From NCBI RefSeq assembly GCF_013114835.1, contig NZ_JAAVLW010000004.1, forward strand, positions 248,001 through 312,000: 64,000 nt of DNA, in the 5' to 3' direction. Made by a program: the position numbers and the translations under genes. Below, piece after piece: positions 16,915-24,781 of the stretch. How positions within the stretch are numbered: the first letter of the stretch is position 1; each line of letters begins with the position of its first letter. Below the pieces are notes generated by a model. That model was given only the letters and a program-made list of their open reading frames with translations. It did no database searches and was not told the DNA's origin. Origin of the DNA: Bradyrhizobium archetypum (GTDB lineage Bacteria > Pseudomonadota > Alphaproteobacteria > Rhizobiales > Xanthobacteraceae).

Positions 16915-17652
16915 ATGAAGCTTGTTCGCTACGAGAGCGCAGGCCACGTCGCTACCATCACGATGGATCGTGCGTCCGCGCATAATGCGCTCAACAACGC
17001 CTTATGCGATGAGCTGCGCGAGGCCTGGCTTCGCTTTCACGAAAGCGATGACCGCGTTGCGGTGCTTGCCTCGTCCGAAGAGAAATATTTCTCGGTCGGC
17101 GCCGACGTCAGAGATCTTCCCGCCAACATGTGGCACGCGGTGCCCGGACTGGGCGTCGAACTGGACAAGCCGGTGATTGCGGCGACGTCCGGGTGGGTCG
17201 TCGGCGGTGCTTTCGTGCTGGTCCAGATGGCTGACATGTGCGTGGCATCGGAGACGACGCGCTTCATCTATCCCGAGGGCAAGATCGGCACCACCGCCGG
17301 CGGCGTCTCCTCGGTGATGGCGCGCATGCCGCACAAGATCGCGATGGAGTTTCTGCTGGTTGGCGAGGAAATGTCCGCGGAGCGCGCCTACCAGATCGGT
17401 TTCGTCAACAAGGTGGCGCCGAAAGGACAGCATGTCACCCTCGCGCAGGAAATGGCGGCCAAGGTCGCTGCCAATGCGCCGCTGGTGGTCCGTGCCCTGA
17501 AGAAGCTGGCCCGCGACGCGATGCCCAAGGGACCGCTGGAGGGAGTCGCCGAGGTGCGTCGGCTGCTGGATGCCATCAGGGACAGCGAGGATCTCAAGGA
17601 GGGCGTCAAGGCGTTCAGCGAAAAGCGCAAGCCGGAATTCAAAGGCAAATAG
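16915..17652 (+). CDS. Enoyl-CoA hydratase/isomerase family protein
   Basis: A 245-residue crotonase-fold protein; start MKLVRYESAG at 16915. Oxyanion-hole segments F-S-V-G-A-D-V and G-W-V-V-G-G-A-F are present. The first catalytic Glu of hydratases is replaced by Val (G-G-A-F-V) while the second is kept in Y-P-E-G-K-I-G. It therefore may not be a classical hydratase; a single acidic residue is compatible with isomerase, dehalogenase or lyase chemistry within the superfamily. The neighbouring cupin and VOC genes suggest a small catabolic group of unknown substrate. Confidence 0.82.
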   Translation: MKLVRYESAGHVATITMDRASAHNALNNALCDELREAWLRFHESDDRVAVLASSEEKYFSVGADVRDLPANMWHAVPGLGVELDKPVIAATSGWVVGGAFVLVQMADMCVASETTRFIYPEGKIGTTAGGVSSVMARMPHKIAMEFLLVGEEMSAERAYQIGFVNKVAPKGQHVTLAQEMAAKVAANAPLVVRALKKLARDAMPKGPLEGVAEVRRLLDAIRDSEDLKEGVKAFSEKRKPEFKGK

Positions 17653-17784
17653 CGTCTATTCGTCGCCGGACTCTAGCGAACCACGCACCCTTTCCCGAGC
17701 AACGAAAAATAATTCGAGAAGGGATGTCGGGCCCGCCTTCGCCCGCTCGTCCTTGGCATGAACCCCGCAAAAAAGGAGCCGATT

Positions 17785-18210
17785 ATGGCCAAAATGATCT
17801 TCGTCAACCTGCCGGTCAGCGATCTCGCCCGCTCCACAGCCTTCTATCAGGCGATCGGCGCTGAAAAGAACCCGCAATTCTCCGACGACACGGGGTCCTG
17901 CATGGTGTTCTCCGATACCATCTACGTGATGCTGCTGACCCACGCCAAGTACCGCCAGTTCACCTCGAAGAAGATCGCCGACGCCAAGGCCACAAGCCAG
18001 GTCCTGCTCTGCCTCTCCGCTGACAGCCGCAATGCGGTGGACGATATGGTTGGAAAGGCGCAAGGCGCGGGCGGCGGAGCCGATCCGGGTCCGAAGCAGG
18101 ATTATGGCTTCATGTACGGCCGCAGCTTCGAAGATCCCGATGGGCATCATTGGGAAGTGATGTGGATGGATGTCGCGGCCGCCACCGCCGCGCAGCCCGC
18201 CAGTGCCTGA
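17785..18210 (+). CDS. VOC family (glyoxalase/bleomycin-resistance fold) protein
   Basis: A 141-residue protein starting MAKMIFVNL at 17785, preceded by AAAGGAG; an upstream ATG at 17758 is less likely. It has the beta-alpha-beta-beta-beta repeat of the vicinal-oxygen-chelate fold, with V-S-D-L-A-R-S-T-A-F-Y at the N-terminus and the typical C-terminal S-F-E-D-P-D-G-H-H-W-E-V-M-W-M-D. The C-terminal Glu and His can bind metal. The family includes lyases, dioxygenases and drug-binding proteins, so only a family-level call is possible. Confidence 0.87.
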   Translation: MAKMIFVNLPVSDLARSTAFYQAIGAEKNPQFSDDTGSCMVFSDTIYVMLLTHAKYRQFTSKKIADAKATSQVLLCLSADSRNAVDDMVGKAQGAGGGADPGPKQDYGFMYGRSFEDPDGHHWEVMWMDVAAATAAQPASA

Positions 18211-18270
18211 CAGGTCGAACAGATCAGCAATCAGGCTGTAAATCTCTACATCTCGTAGCTTGCCCCAGCG

Positions 18271-18382
18271 TGTCATCGCCCGGCCTTGACCGGGCGATCC
18301 AGTAAGCTACGCCCGCCGATTGTTGCGAAGGAACTGGCGCCGCGGAGTACTGGATGCCCCGCCTGAAGCGAGGCATGATGAT
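18271..18382. repeat. Dispersed repeat, type 2
   Basis: A copy of the dispersed element: TGTCATCGCCCGGCCTTGAC, then GGGCGATCCAGTA, a variable middle, GTACTGGATGCCCCGCC and a GGCATGATGATGG end. It fills much of the 356-base gap between the VOC and PMT genes; the rest of that gap (18383-18566) shows no gene I recognise. Confidence 0.75.
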
Positions 18383-18566
18383 GGTTGGCGCGCGCGGCTA
18401 CTCACCCACCGGCTGGTCATAGCGGAAGTGAAATGCGTCCAACGCGATGGACATAAAAATCCGGAGCCGTCACACTCAATTTGCCGCAATATCATTCCGC
18501 CCCTGATTCCGTGCCAGATTGTCCGTGAAGCCATCAGCCTCATCACATTCTGTTCTGCCCGGTTCG

Positions 18567-19829
18567 ATGATGCGCACGGGCATCATCGCGGCGATCCTTT
18601 TTGTGCTTGCGCATTTCGCGCTGCTGACCGGCGTCACCACGCCGGAAAAGTTCTATTTCGACGAGGTTCACTACGTCCCGGCGGCGCGGCAGATGCTTGA
18701 GGCGGCGATGCGGGAGCCGATGCTCAATCCCATGCATCCGCCGCTCGCCAAGCAGTTCATGGCGCTGTCGATCCATTGGTTCGGCGACATTCCGCTGGGT
18801 TGGCGCTATCCGAGCGTATTGTTCGGATCGCTCGCCGTGGTAGCGGTGTATCTGTGCGGCCTGGCGCTGTTCGGAGCACAGGGGCCGGCCGTCGCGGCGA
18901 GCCTGCTGGCTTCTTTCAACCAGATGCTGTTCGTGCAATCGCGCATCGCGATGCTGGATATTTTCTCGCTCGCCTTCAGCCTGTTCGCTATCACGGCGTT
19001 CATGCATGGCTTTCGCAGGAAGCGGCCGCATCTATGGTTCGCCCTTGCCGGAATCGGCTTCGGCCTGTCGGCCGCCTGCAAATGGAGCGGGGCCTTCGTC
19101 CTCGCGGTCTGCATCGGCATCATTGCGGTGATTCGCCTGATGCAGATCTGGCGCACGCAGTTCGCCGATGCGAGGGCCGACGATTGGTACAGGCCCGATC
19201 TCTGGCCAGGCTTCAACGGCTGGCATTTCGCGGCGTGCTTCCTTCTTATTCCGGCCGCTGTCTATCTCGCGACGTTCATTCCGCTCTATGGGTTTTCGGT
19301 TCCGGGTATTCTGGAAGCGCAACGGCGGATCTTCAGCGACAACACGACGAGTGCGATTGCTGGCCACACCTATATGAGTTCATGGCCGTCGTGGCCGTTC
19401 CTGATGCGCCCGGTCTGGTATCTCTTTGACAAGATCGACGAAGACCATATCGCTGCCGTGGTCCTGCTCGGCAATCCTCTGATCCTGTGGCCGGCGCTGA
19501 TCGCTGTGGCGATCTGCCTGCGCGACTGGATCGTCACGCGACGGCTTGATGCTTTCCTGATATTGGCGTTCTATTTCGGCCCATACCTCGCATGGGCGCT
19601 GCTGCCGCGAACGCTTGGCTTCATCTATTACTATCTGCCGGCGGCGACCACAGCGAGCTTTGCACTGGTGTATGCCTTGAAACGCGGCAGCCTGCCCGGT
19701 TGGTTGTTATGGGCGTATGTCGCAATCGGCTTTGCCGGTTTCGCCGCAATGTTACCGATATCGGCCGCGTTCATCGGCACATCGATGGCGACGTTCAGCC
19801 GCCTGATGATCTTCCAGAACTGGATTTGA
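18567..19829 (+). CDS. PMT-family glycosyltransferase (phospholipid carrier-dependent)
   Basis: A 420-residue polytopic membrane protein with about ten hydrophobic segments. The first periplasmic loop carries the family catalytic acidic pair in F-Y-F-D-E-V-H-Y-V-P (about residues 30-39), then N-P-M-H-P-P-L-A-K. These features match dolichyl-phosphate-mannose protein mannosyltransferases and ArnT-like enzymes, which move sugars from a polyprenyl carrier to protein, lipid A or other acceptors on the periplasmic face. Start at 18567 (MMRTGIIAA) puts the first transmembrane helix at the N-terminus; an ATG at 18519 is possible. No acceptor can be inferred. Confidence 0.85.
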   Translation: MMRTGIIAAILFVLAHFALLTGVTTPEKFYFDEVHYVPAARQMLEAAMREPMLNPMHPPLAKQFMALSIHWFGDIPLGWRYPSVLFGSLAVVAVYLCGLALFGAQGPAVAASLLASFNQMLFVQSRIAMLDIFSLAFSLFAITAFMHGFRRKRPHLWFALAGIGFGLSAACKWSGAFVLAVCIGIIAVIRLMQIWRTQFADARADDWYRPDLWPGFNGWHFAACFLLIPAAVYLATFIPLYGFSVPGILEAQRRIFSDNTTSAIAGHTYMSSWPSWPFLMRPVWYLFDKIDEDHIAAVVLLGNPLILWPALIAVAICLRDWIVTRRLDAFLILAFYFGPYLAWALLPRTLGFIYYYLPAATTASFALVYALKRGSLPGWLLWAYVAIGFAGFAAMLPISAAFIGTSMATFSRLMIFQNWI

Positions 19830-19861
19830 ATCGATCCTTCTCGCAATGGCGCAAGAGAAAG

Positions 19862-19888
19862 AACCGCCTGCCGGAGAGGCAGGCGGTT
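19862..19888. terminator. Bidirectional terminator hairpin
   Basis: AACCGCCTGCC GGAGA GGCAGGCGGTT is an 11-bp perfect stem with a five-base loop between the convergent PMT and OmpA-like genes. The plus strand continues into CGATTTTCC and the minus strand into TTCTTT, so it can stop transcription from both sides. Confidence 0.8.
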
Positions 19889-19903
19889 CGATTTTCCAAG
19901 ACC

Positions 19904-20542
19904 TTACTTTGACGCGGTCTTCGTATCCATGTTGACGACCTGAACGCGGCGGTTGGTCGGGTCCATCGGCGCATTCGGATCTTTCGGCTTGGTCTCGCCA
20001 TAACCGACGGTGACCAGGTTGGAGCCGGCGATGCCGTATTTCTCGGTCAGGTACTTCTTGATCGTGTCGGCACGGCGCTCGGAAAGATCCTGATTGTAGG
20101 CTTCACTGCCGATCGCATCGGTATGACCGGCGACCACGAAGGTCGAACCCTTCAGGCTCGGGTCGGAAAGCGCCTTGCCGAGCTCCTGCACGGCGGAAAC
20201 CGAGTTCTTGCTGATATCGGCCGAGTTGTAGTCGAAGTTGATTTCGAGATCGATCTTCGGCTTGCTTGCGGCGAGTTCCGCAATCTCCTGGCGCTCGCCG
20301 AGCGACAGCGACCGGGTCTTGCGGTTGCGCAGGGAATCGACGAAGCCGACTTCCTTGGCCTTTGCGGCGGCATCCACCGGCTGCTGCGGACCACTCGAGA
20401 GGCCCCGGGTCACTCCCGGCTTCGGCTTCAGGGCGTCCAGGATTTTGTCGGCCGAGACGGCGTCGCCGGCGACGGCCAGCCCTGCCGTCATCGACAGCGC
20501 GGCGCTGATAGTCATGATCGAAATTCCATGAGAGCGGGTCAT
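19904..20542 (-). CDS. OmpA family outer-membrane/peptidoglycan-associated protein
   Basis: A 212-residue exported protein. Start MTRSHGISI at 20542 gives a signal peptide (A-G-L-A-V-A-G-D cleavage zone at about residue 25) after a GAGGA box; an in-frame extension to 20806 has no signal and is rejected. The C-terminal OmpA domain (about 95-205) has I-N-F-D-Y-N-S-A, V-A-G-H-T-D-A-I-G-S, N-Q-D-L-S-E-R-R-A and the peptidoglycan-binding N-R-R-V-Q-V. The linker before it is charged and no beta-barrel is present, so it is probably periplasmic. A perfect Crp-type site lies 87 bases upstream. Confidence 0.88.
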   Translation of the reverse strand: MTRSHGISIMTISAALSMTAGLAVAGDAVSADKILDALKPKPGVTRGLSSGPQQPVDAAAKAKEVGFVDSLRNRKTRSLSLGERQEIAELAASKPKIDLEINFDYNSADISKNSVSAVQELGKALSDPSLKGSTFVVAGHTDAIGSEAYNQDLSERRADTIKKYLTEKYGIAGSNLVTVGYGETKPKDPNAPMDPTNRRVQVVNMDTKTASK

Positions 20543-20628
20543 CGTCCTAGTCCTCACTGTTAACGCCTGCAAACTGACGTGCATGATGTTTTGATGCTGC
20601 GACGATAGGATGGGTTCAAAACAGGCAA

Positions 20629-20644
20629 TGTGACTCAAATCACA
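20629..20644. promoter_or_regulatory. Perfect Crp-type site (TGTGA-N6-TCACA)
   Basis: TGTGACTCAAATCACA matches the symmetrical Crp/FNR-superfamily consensus TGTGA-N6-TCACA at all ten fixed bases. It is centred about 94 bases upstream of the OmpA-like start, at a distance suitable for activation. The rest of the 674-base gap 20543-21216 has a somewhat A-rich stretch (about 21000-21115) and no gene I recognise. Confidence 0.55.
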
Positions 20645-21216
20645 GAGCAAAACCCGGCTTTCCAGGCGGCTACCAGCTTTCAATTGGTGCTGCAGGGGTT
20701 GAAGGGAACGTCGCGACATCTGCAGTGGCTTTTCGGCTGACCTAGTCACGTGATCTGAATCGCGGCTGTGGACCGCCTTCATCGAGATCGGCCGCGCGAC
20801 GTCCATGGCGGATGTGGGCAGGAACTGCCTTGATCAGAATCAGATGATCCGCGTCGCTTGATTGGTCCGGACATCAAACGCCTCCGTGATTCCACGGAGC
20901 CAGTCGCGATGTTCAGCCATTCAAGCGGCCGCTATCTCACCGTCATCGATGCTCAAGACCTGCGGTGCTGGATAGTGCAAGCTGCTTCGCCGCGATGCCT
21001 TCCTCATTCACAAAAAAAGCGAGGCCATCGCGCCAGCGCCGATGTGTGGACAACAAATCGGCTAGATGCCTCTCTAGCAAAACTACTCACAAAAAATCTG
21101 AAGAAGAAATCGTTCGGGGCAACCAAACGGGCGGGGCGGTGTTACAGTCAGTCAAACGTCAGCGTGAGTATCTGGGTTATCGAAGCGCATCGGAGTCGGC
21201 CGGTTCCGCAAGTTCA

Positions 21217-21447
21217 ATGCCAACACTGATCGGCGCGGCGATGATCGCCGCTGCAATTTTGCTGTCGACGCTGATCAGCGCGCTCGGCAGCCGCTACGTC
21301 GGGCTAGAAAGCCCGACGGAGGAGAGCGCGTGGCTAGTCGATCGTCTCACCGGCCACGTCTACAAATGCCATGCGCCGCAGCCCGGCCGCGCCTCTTGCG
21401 AGGCCGAGATCGCAACCGGCAGCGTCGGAGAGCGGCAGAAGCGGTGA
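21217..21447 (+). CDS. Small single-span membrane hypothetical protein
   Basis: A 76-residue protein starting MPTLIGAAM with one N-terminal hydrophobic helix (residues 2-22, I-A-A-A-I-L-L-S-T-L-I) and a short periplasmic or cytoplasmic tail containing V-D-R-L-T-G-H-V-Y-K-C and a second Cys. The start is uncertain: no strong ribosome-binding site is seen and an in-frame GTG exists about 75 bases upstream. Not recognised as a named family. Confidence 0.55.
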   Translation: MPTLIGAAMIAAAILLSTLISALGSRYVGLESPTEESAWLVDRLTGHVYKCHAPQPGRASCEAEIATGSVGERQKR

Positions 21448-21525
21448 GGTGAGCTGGCGTCGCGGGCCGGCGATCATGGAACCCGGGACTCCCCACGCGC
21501 GCGAATCCCGCTACATTACCGCGCA

Positions 21526-22698
21526 ATGTCCCGCGCGACTGAACCACGCCGCCTGACCAAAGCCGAGGCCCGGCGAATCTGGCTGCACGCCCAGCGGCTC
21601 GATACCAGCGAGCCGTTCGGCGCCGGGCCGGAGGCGGTCGCGGCAGCCGTGGACCATCTCGGTTATGTCCAGATCGACACTATCCACGTCATCGAACGCT
21701 GCCATCATCATATTCTCTATAGCCGGATCCCGGCCTATGCCCGTGCCGACCTGCGCCAGGCGCAGAGCGTCGACAAGAGCGTGTTCGAATACTGGATGCA
21801 TGCGCTGTCCTATGTGCCCGCGAAGGATTTTCGTTTCTTCGTTCCGGCAATGAGAGAGCACCGGCGGAACGGCCACAAATGGTTTGCTTCCGTCAAACCG
21901 GAGGATACCCGCAAAGTGATGCGGCTGTTACGGCGCGACGGCGCGCTGACCATCCGCGACATCGAGGACGACGTTCTGACCGAGAAGGAGCATCTGTGGC
22001 AGAGCCGCAAACCCTCGAAGCGGGCGCTGCAGCTTGCCTTCTATGGCGGTGAGGTGACGATCTCCGAACGCACCGGCATGCTCAAGACCTACGAGTTGAT
22101 GACGCGGCATTTCGGCTGGGACAAGCTGCCGAAGCCGGCCAAATCGGCGGAAATCACCGCCTACCTGCTCGACCGCGCGTTGCGTTCGCAGGGCGTCGTC
22201 AGCCTTGATTCCATCTGCCATCTCGACGCGCCGAGCAAGCCTGCGGTGCGGCGGCTGGTCGAAGCGCGGGTGCGGCGCAAGGAACTGGTGCCGGTCGCGC
22301 TCGAAGGCGCCGGCAAGCAGGAGCATTGGGCGCGGCCGGAAGTGCTGGAAGCGAATCCGTCGGCGGGCGAGGGCGACGGCCCGGTGCACATCCTTTCGCC
22401 GTTCGATCCGCTTGTTATCCAGCGCAAGCGCACCGAGTTGTTCTTCGGCTACGGCCACCGCTTCGAAGCCTATGTGCCGAAGGAAAAGCGCGTGTTCGGC
22501 TATTTTGCGCTTCCTGTCCTGGTCGGTGAGGACATCGTCGCAGCCATTGACCTCAAGACCGACCGCCAGAAAGGAAAGCTGCTGATGCAGAAATGGAGCT
22601 GGGTCGGCAAGGGCGCCGCGAGGGCTGCGCGCAAGGACTACAAGCGGCGCATCGAGGAAGAGCTGCACCGTTTCGAGCGGTTTCAGTTGGCAGATTAG
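21526..22698 (+). CDS. AlkX/YcaQ-type DNA glycosylase (HTH_42 domain)
   Basis: A 390-residue protein of the winged-helix HTH_42 family. YcaQ (AlkX) removes alkylated bases and unhooks DNA interstrand crosslinks. The catalytic Q-phi-D motif is present as Q49-I50-D51 in L-G-Y-V-Q-I-D-T-I-H-V-I. Other family blocks are Y-S-R-I-P-A-Y, F-E-Y-W-M-H-A-L-S-Y and, near the C-terminus, H-I-L-S-P-F-D-P-L-V-I-Q-R-K-R. Length agrees with the family. It is followed after 70 bases by the gene for an H1-like protein, an interesting pairing of DNA repair and DNA compaction. Confidence 0.85.
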   Translation: MSRATEPRRLTKAEARRIWLHAQRLDTSEPFGAGPEAVAAAVDHLGYVQIDTIHVIERCHHHILYSRIPAYARADLRQAQSVDKSVFEYWMHALSYVPAKDFRFFVPAMREHRRNGHKWFASVKPEDTRKVMRLLRRDGALTIRDIEDDVLTEKEHLWQSRKPSKRALQLAFYGGEVTISERTGMLKTYELMTRHFGWDKLPKPAKSAEITAYLLDRALRSQGVVSLDSICHLDAPSKPAVRRLVEARVRRKELVPVALEGAGKQEHWARPEVLEANPSAGEGDGPVHILSPFDPLVIQRKRTELFFGYGHRFEAYVPKEKRVFGYFALPVLVGEDIVAAIDLKTDRQKGKLLMQKWSWVGKGAARAARKDYKRRIEEELHRFERFQLAD

Positions 22699-22768
22699 GG
22701 TTTCCATTCAGGAACCCGCCACCGCCGCGTTTGTTAGTTCCATGCTGCACAATCGCTGGGAGGGCAAC

Positions 22769-23263
22769 ATGGGCAAGGACAAATCGATTCTGGAGAAGTT
22801 CACCGACACGGTGAAGGACATCGCCGGCACCGCGACGGAAGCCGCAAGCCAGGCGCTGAAGACCGACGAGCCGGCGTTGAAGGCTGACGAGCGTGCGGCA
22901 GCTTATGTGCCGCTCGCCGCCGATGGTTTGGTTTCCGATCCTATGATGGTGACGCCGGTAGCAGCTACGCCCCGGCGGCGGAAGCCGGCTGCCAGCAAAC
23001 GACGAGATGCGCCGCCGACCAGGCCGAGGAAGGCTGGAGCCGCCAAGGCTCGAACTGCCAAGCGTCGAACTACCAAGACTCGAAGTGCCAAGGCTGGAGC
23101 TACCAAGGCGCGAGCTGCCAAAGCTCGAACTGCAAGAAAGACGGCGAAGACGTCGGCCGCCAGGAAATCGAGCGGCCGGAAATCGAGAGCTGCCAGCAAG
23201 ACGGCGGCAAGCGTGAAGAAAACAGCCACCAAGAAAACCCGCAAGAAAGCTCGACGCACCTGA
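22769..23263 (+). CDS. Histone H1-like Lys/Ala/Arg repeat protein
   Basis: A 164-residue very basic protein. Start MGKDKSILE at 22769 follows GGAGGG; the first 60 residues form an amphipathic, mildly acidic region (F-T-D-T-V-K-D-I-A-G-T-A). From about residue 70 to the end it is a low-complexity tail of A-K-A-R-T-A-K and T-K-K-T-R-K-K-A type repeats like eukaryotic H1 tails and bacterial AlgP/Hc1 proteins. In DNA, 23031-23135 carries about seven imperfect 15-base repeats of the form AAG-GCT-CGA-ACT-GCC. It probably binds DNA or RNA without sequence preference. Confidence 0.8.
   Translation: MGKDKSILEKFTDTVKDIAGTATEAASQALKTDEPALKADERAAAYVPLAADGLVSDPMMVTPVAATPRRRKPAASKRRDAPPTRPRKAGAAKARTAKRRTTKTRSAKAGATKARAAKARTARKTAKTSAARKSSGRKSRAASKTAASVKKTATKKTRKKARRT
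23031..23135 (+). repeat. 15-base tandem coding repeats in the H1-like gene
   Basis: Imperfect tandem units close to GGCTCGAACTGCCAA, about seven copies, each encoding five residues (A/T-K-A/T-R-T/S). Such arrays are prone to copy-number change by slippage. Confidence 0.75.
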
Positions 23264-23480
23264 TCCGTACGGCCCGTGGCGATTGCGGGCGCAAAGTTGC
23301 GCCTCTGCCGGCTGGGTGAAAGTCAATGCGGCCGACGCCCTTCTCGGCGCTGCCTTTCCAGATTGTTGTGCGCTTCGGCCGGATGACGGCCAGCCAGGGC
23401 TGGGACGACAACCTTTTCCAGCAAGGGCAATTACCTCTTAACCTACCGTCTCCTCACGAATTGATGATCTCTGACGATTA

Positions 23481-23509
23481 TTGACATTCATCAGTCGCCA
23501 TTCAATACT
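23481..23509 (+). promoter_or_regulatory. Sigma-70-type promoter of the RND operon
   Basis: TTGACA at 23481-23486, a 17-base spacer, then AATACT at 23504-23509. This places transcription start near 23516, 10-22 bases before the adaptor start, so the reading frame that opens at 23481 cannot be the true start. CATTCA occurs twice (23485-23490 and 23499-23504) inside the promoter and could be part of a repressor site. Confidence 0.55.
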
Positions 23510-23537
23510 CTTCACCGATGTTGCGATGGAGAGACCG

Positions 23538-24644
23538 ATGTTCGCCCGTTCCATTTTCTCTAGCTATTACAGGCTGTTGACTGGAGCATCGCTGGCGTTT
23601 GCGGTATTCGCGCTGGCGGGCTGTAATGAAAAGGCGGCGGAAACCGCCGCGCCCGGACGTCCGGTTCTGGTGGCTACTGTGCATTACGCGGCCGAGACGC
23701 CCGAGCGCAGTTTCGTCGGCACCATCCGGCCCCGGATCGAAACCGATATGGGATTCCGTGTCCCCGGCAAGGTCGCCCGGCGTCTGGTTGAAGTCGGCCA
23801 GACCGTGGATGTCGGCCAGCCGCTCGCTATCCTCGACGAGGTCGATCTGAAGCTGCAGGCCGAGCAGGCCGAGGCCGAGTTCCGCGCGGCTACCGGCGTG
23901 CTGGCGCAGGCCAGCGCCTCCGAGCAGCGCGCCAAGGACCTTCGCGCCAAGGGCTGGACCACCGATGCGCAGATGGACCAGAGCCGCGCCGCCGCTGACG
24001 AAGCTCGGGCGCGCTTTAACCGCGCCGAGCGGCAAGTCGAACTGACCAAGAATTCTCTCTCTTATGCGACGCTGATTGCCGACACCCGCGGCGTCGTCAC
24101 CGCGACCCTGATCGAGCCCGGCCAGGTCGTGGCTTCCGGGCAGACGGCGGTCCGTGTTGCGCGCTTTGCCGAAAAGGAGGCCGTGGTCGCGATCCCCGAA
24201 ACCCTGGTCGGCCGCGCCAAGGCCGGCACGGCTACCGTGACGCTGTGGTCGGATTCGGAGAGAAAATATGCCGCGAAGCTGCGCGAGATCGCGCCTTCCG
24301 CCGACCCGGCGACGCGCACCTATCTCGCCAAATTCTCGCTGCCGGAAGCCGACGACAAGGTCTCGCTCGGCATGACGGCAACGCTGACGCTGGCCGACGC
24401 CGCCACTGAGCGCGTCGCCAAGCTGCCGCTGTCGGCGCTGTTCAGCCAAGGTAGCAATCCCTCGCTCTATGTCGTCGACGATGCCGGCGCGGTGAAGCTG
24501 CAGCCGGTCGTCGTGAAGTCCTACGAAAGCAATGCCGTCGTGATCTCCGGTGGCGTCGACGAGGGCGCCAAGATTGTCACGCTCGGCGTGCAGAAGCTCG
24601 ACCCGGCGCAGAAGGTCCGGGTGGTGTCGTCGCTATCGTTCTAG
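23538..24644 (+). CDS. RND efflux periplasmic adaptor lipoprotein
   Basis: A 368-residue membrane-fusion protein. Start MFARSIFSS at 23538 is preferred because GGAGAG precedes it and the lipobox L-A-G-C (Cys at about residue 29) is then correctly placed; ATG 23526 is an alternative. Adaptor features: a lipoyl/barrel-sandwich segment (G-F-R-V-P-G-K-V then V-G-Q-P-L-A-I-L-D), a short alpha hairpin from about 95 to 150, and the beta-barrel domain ending L-G-V-Q-K-L-D-P. It would link the RND pump 24782-27934 to an outer-membrane channel encoded elsewhere, since no TolC-like gene is adjacent. Confidence 0.9.
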   Translation: MFARSIFSSYYRLLTGASLAFAVFALAGCNEKAAETAAPGRPVLVATVHYAAETPERSFVGTIRPRIETDMGFRVPGKVARRLVEVGQTVDVGQPLAILDEVDLKLQAEQAEAEFRAATGVLAQASASEQRAKDLRAKGWTTDAQMDQSRAAADEARARFNRAERQVELTKNSLSYATLIADTRGVVTATLIEPGQVVASGQTAVRVARFAEKEAVVAIPETLVGRAKAGTATVTLWSDSERKYAAKLREIAPSADPATRTYLAKFSLPEADDKVSLGMTATLTLADAATERVAKLPLSALFSQGSNPSLYVVDDAGAVKLQPVVVKSYESNAVVISGGVDEGAKIVTLGVQKLDPAQKVRVVSSLSF

Positions 24645-24670
24645 TCCCGTCATTGCGAGTTGACCCCTGT

Positions 24671-24750
24671 CATTGCGAGGAGCGAAGCGACGAAGCAATC
24701 CATAGTACCGCAAGTGGATAGGTGGATTGCTTCGCTTCGCTCGCAATGAC
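24671..24750. repeat. Dispersed inverted repeat, type 1 (CATTGCGAG...CTCGCAATG)
   Basis: CATTGCGAGGAGCGAAGCGA with CGAAGCAATCCA forms a near-perfect inverted repeat with TGGATTGCTTCGCTTCGCTCGCAATGAC split over its right arm. A second partial left end (CATTGCGAG) occurs at 24651-24659. It lies within the adaptor-pump spacer, so it will form a hairpin in the operon mRNA. Confidence 0.85.
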
Positions 24751-24781
24751 GCTGCAAACGATTTCGATGTTGGAGAGTGAC

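Noticed and set aside
18400..18460. 18-codon minus-strand frame MSIALDAFHFRYDQPVGE
   Set aside because: Too short, with no conserved context that I can confirm.
23481..23537. Longer RND adaptor start from a TTG codon
   Set aside because: The TTG is the -35 box of a promoter, so it cannot be in the mRNA.
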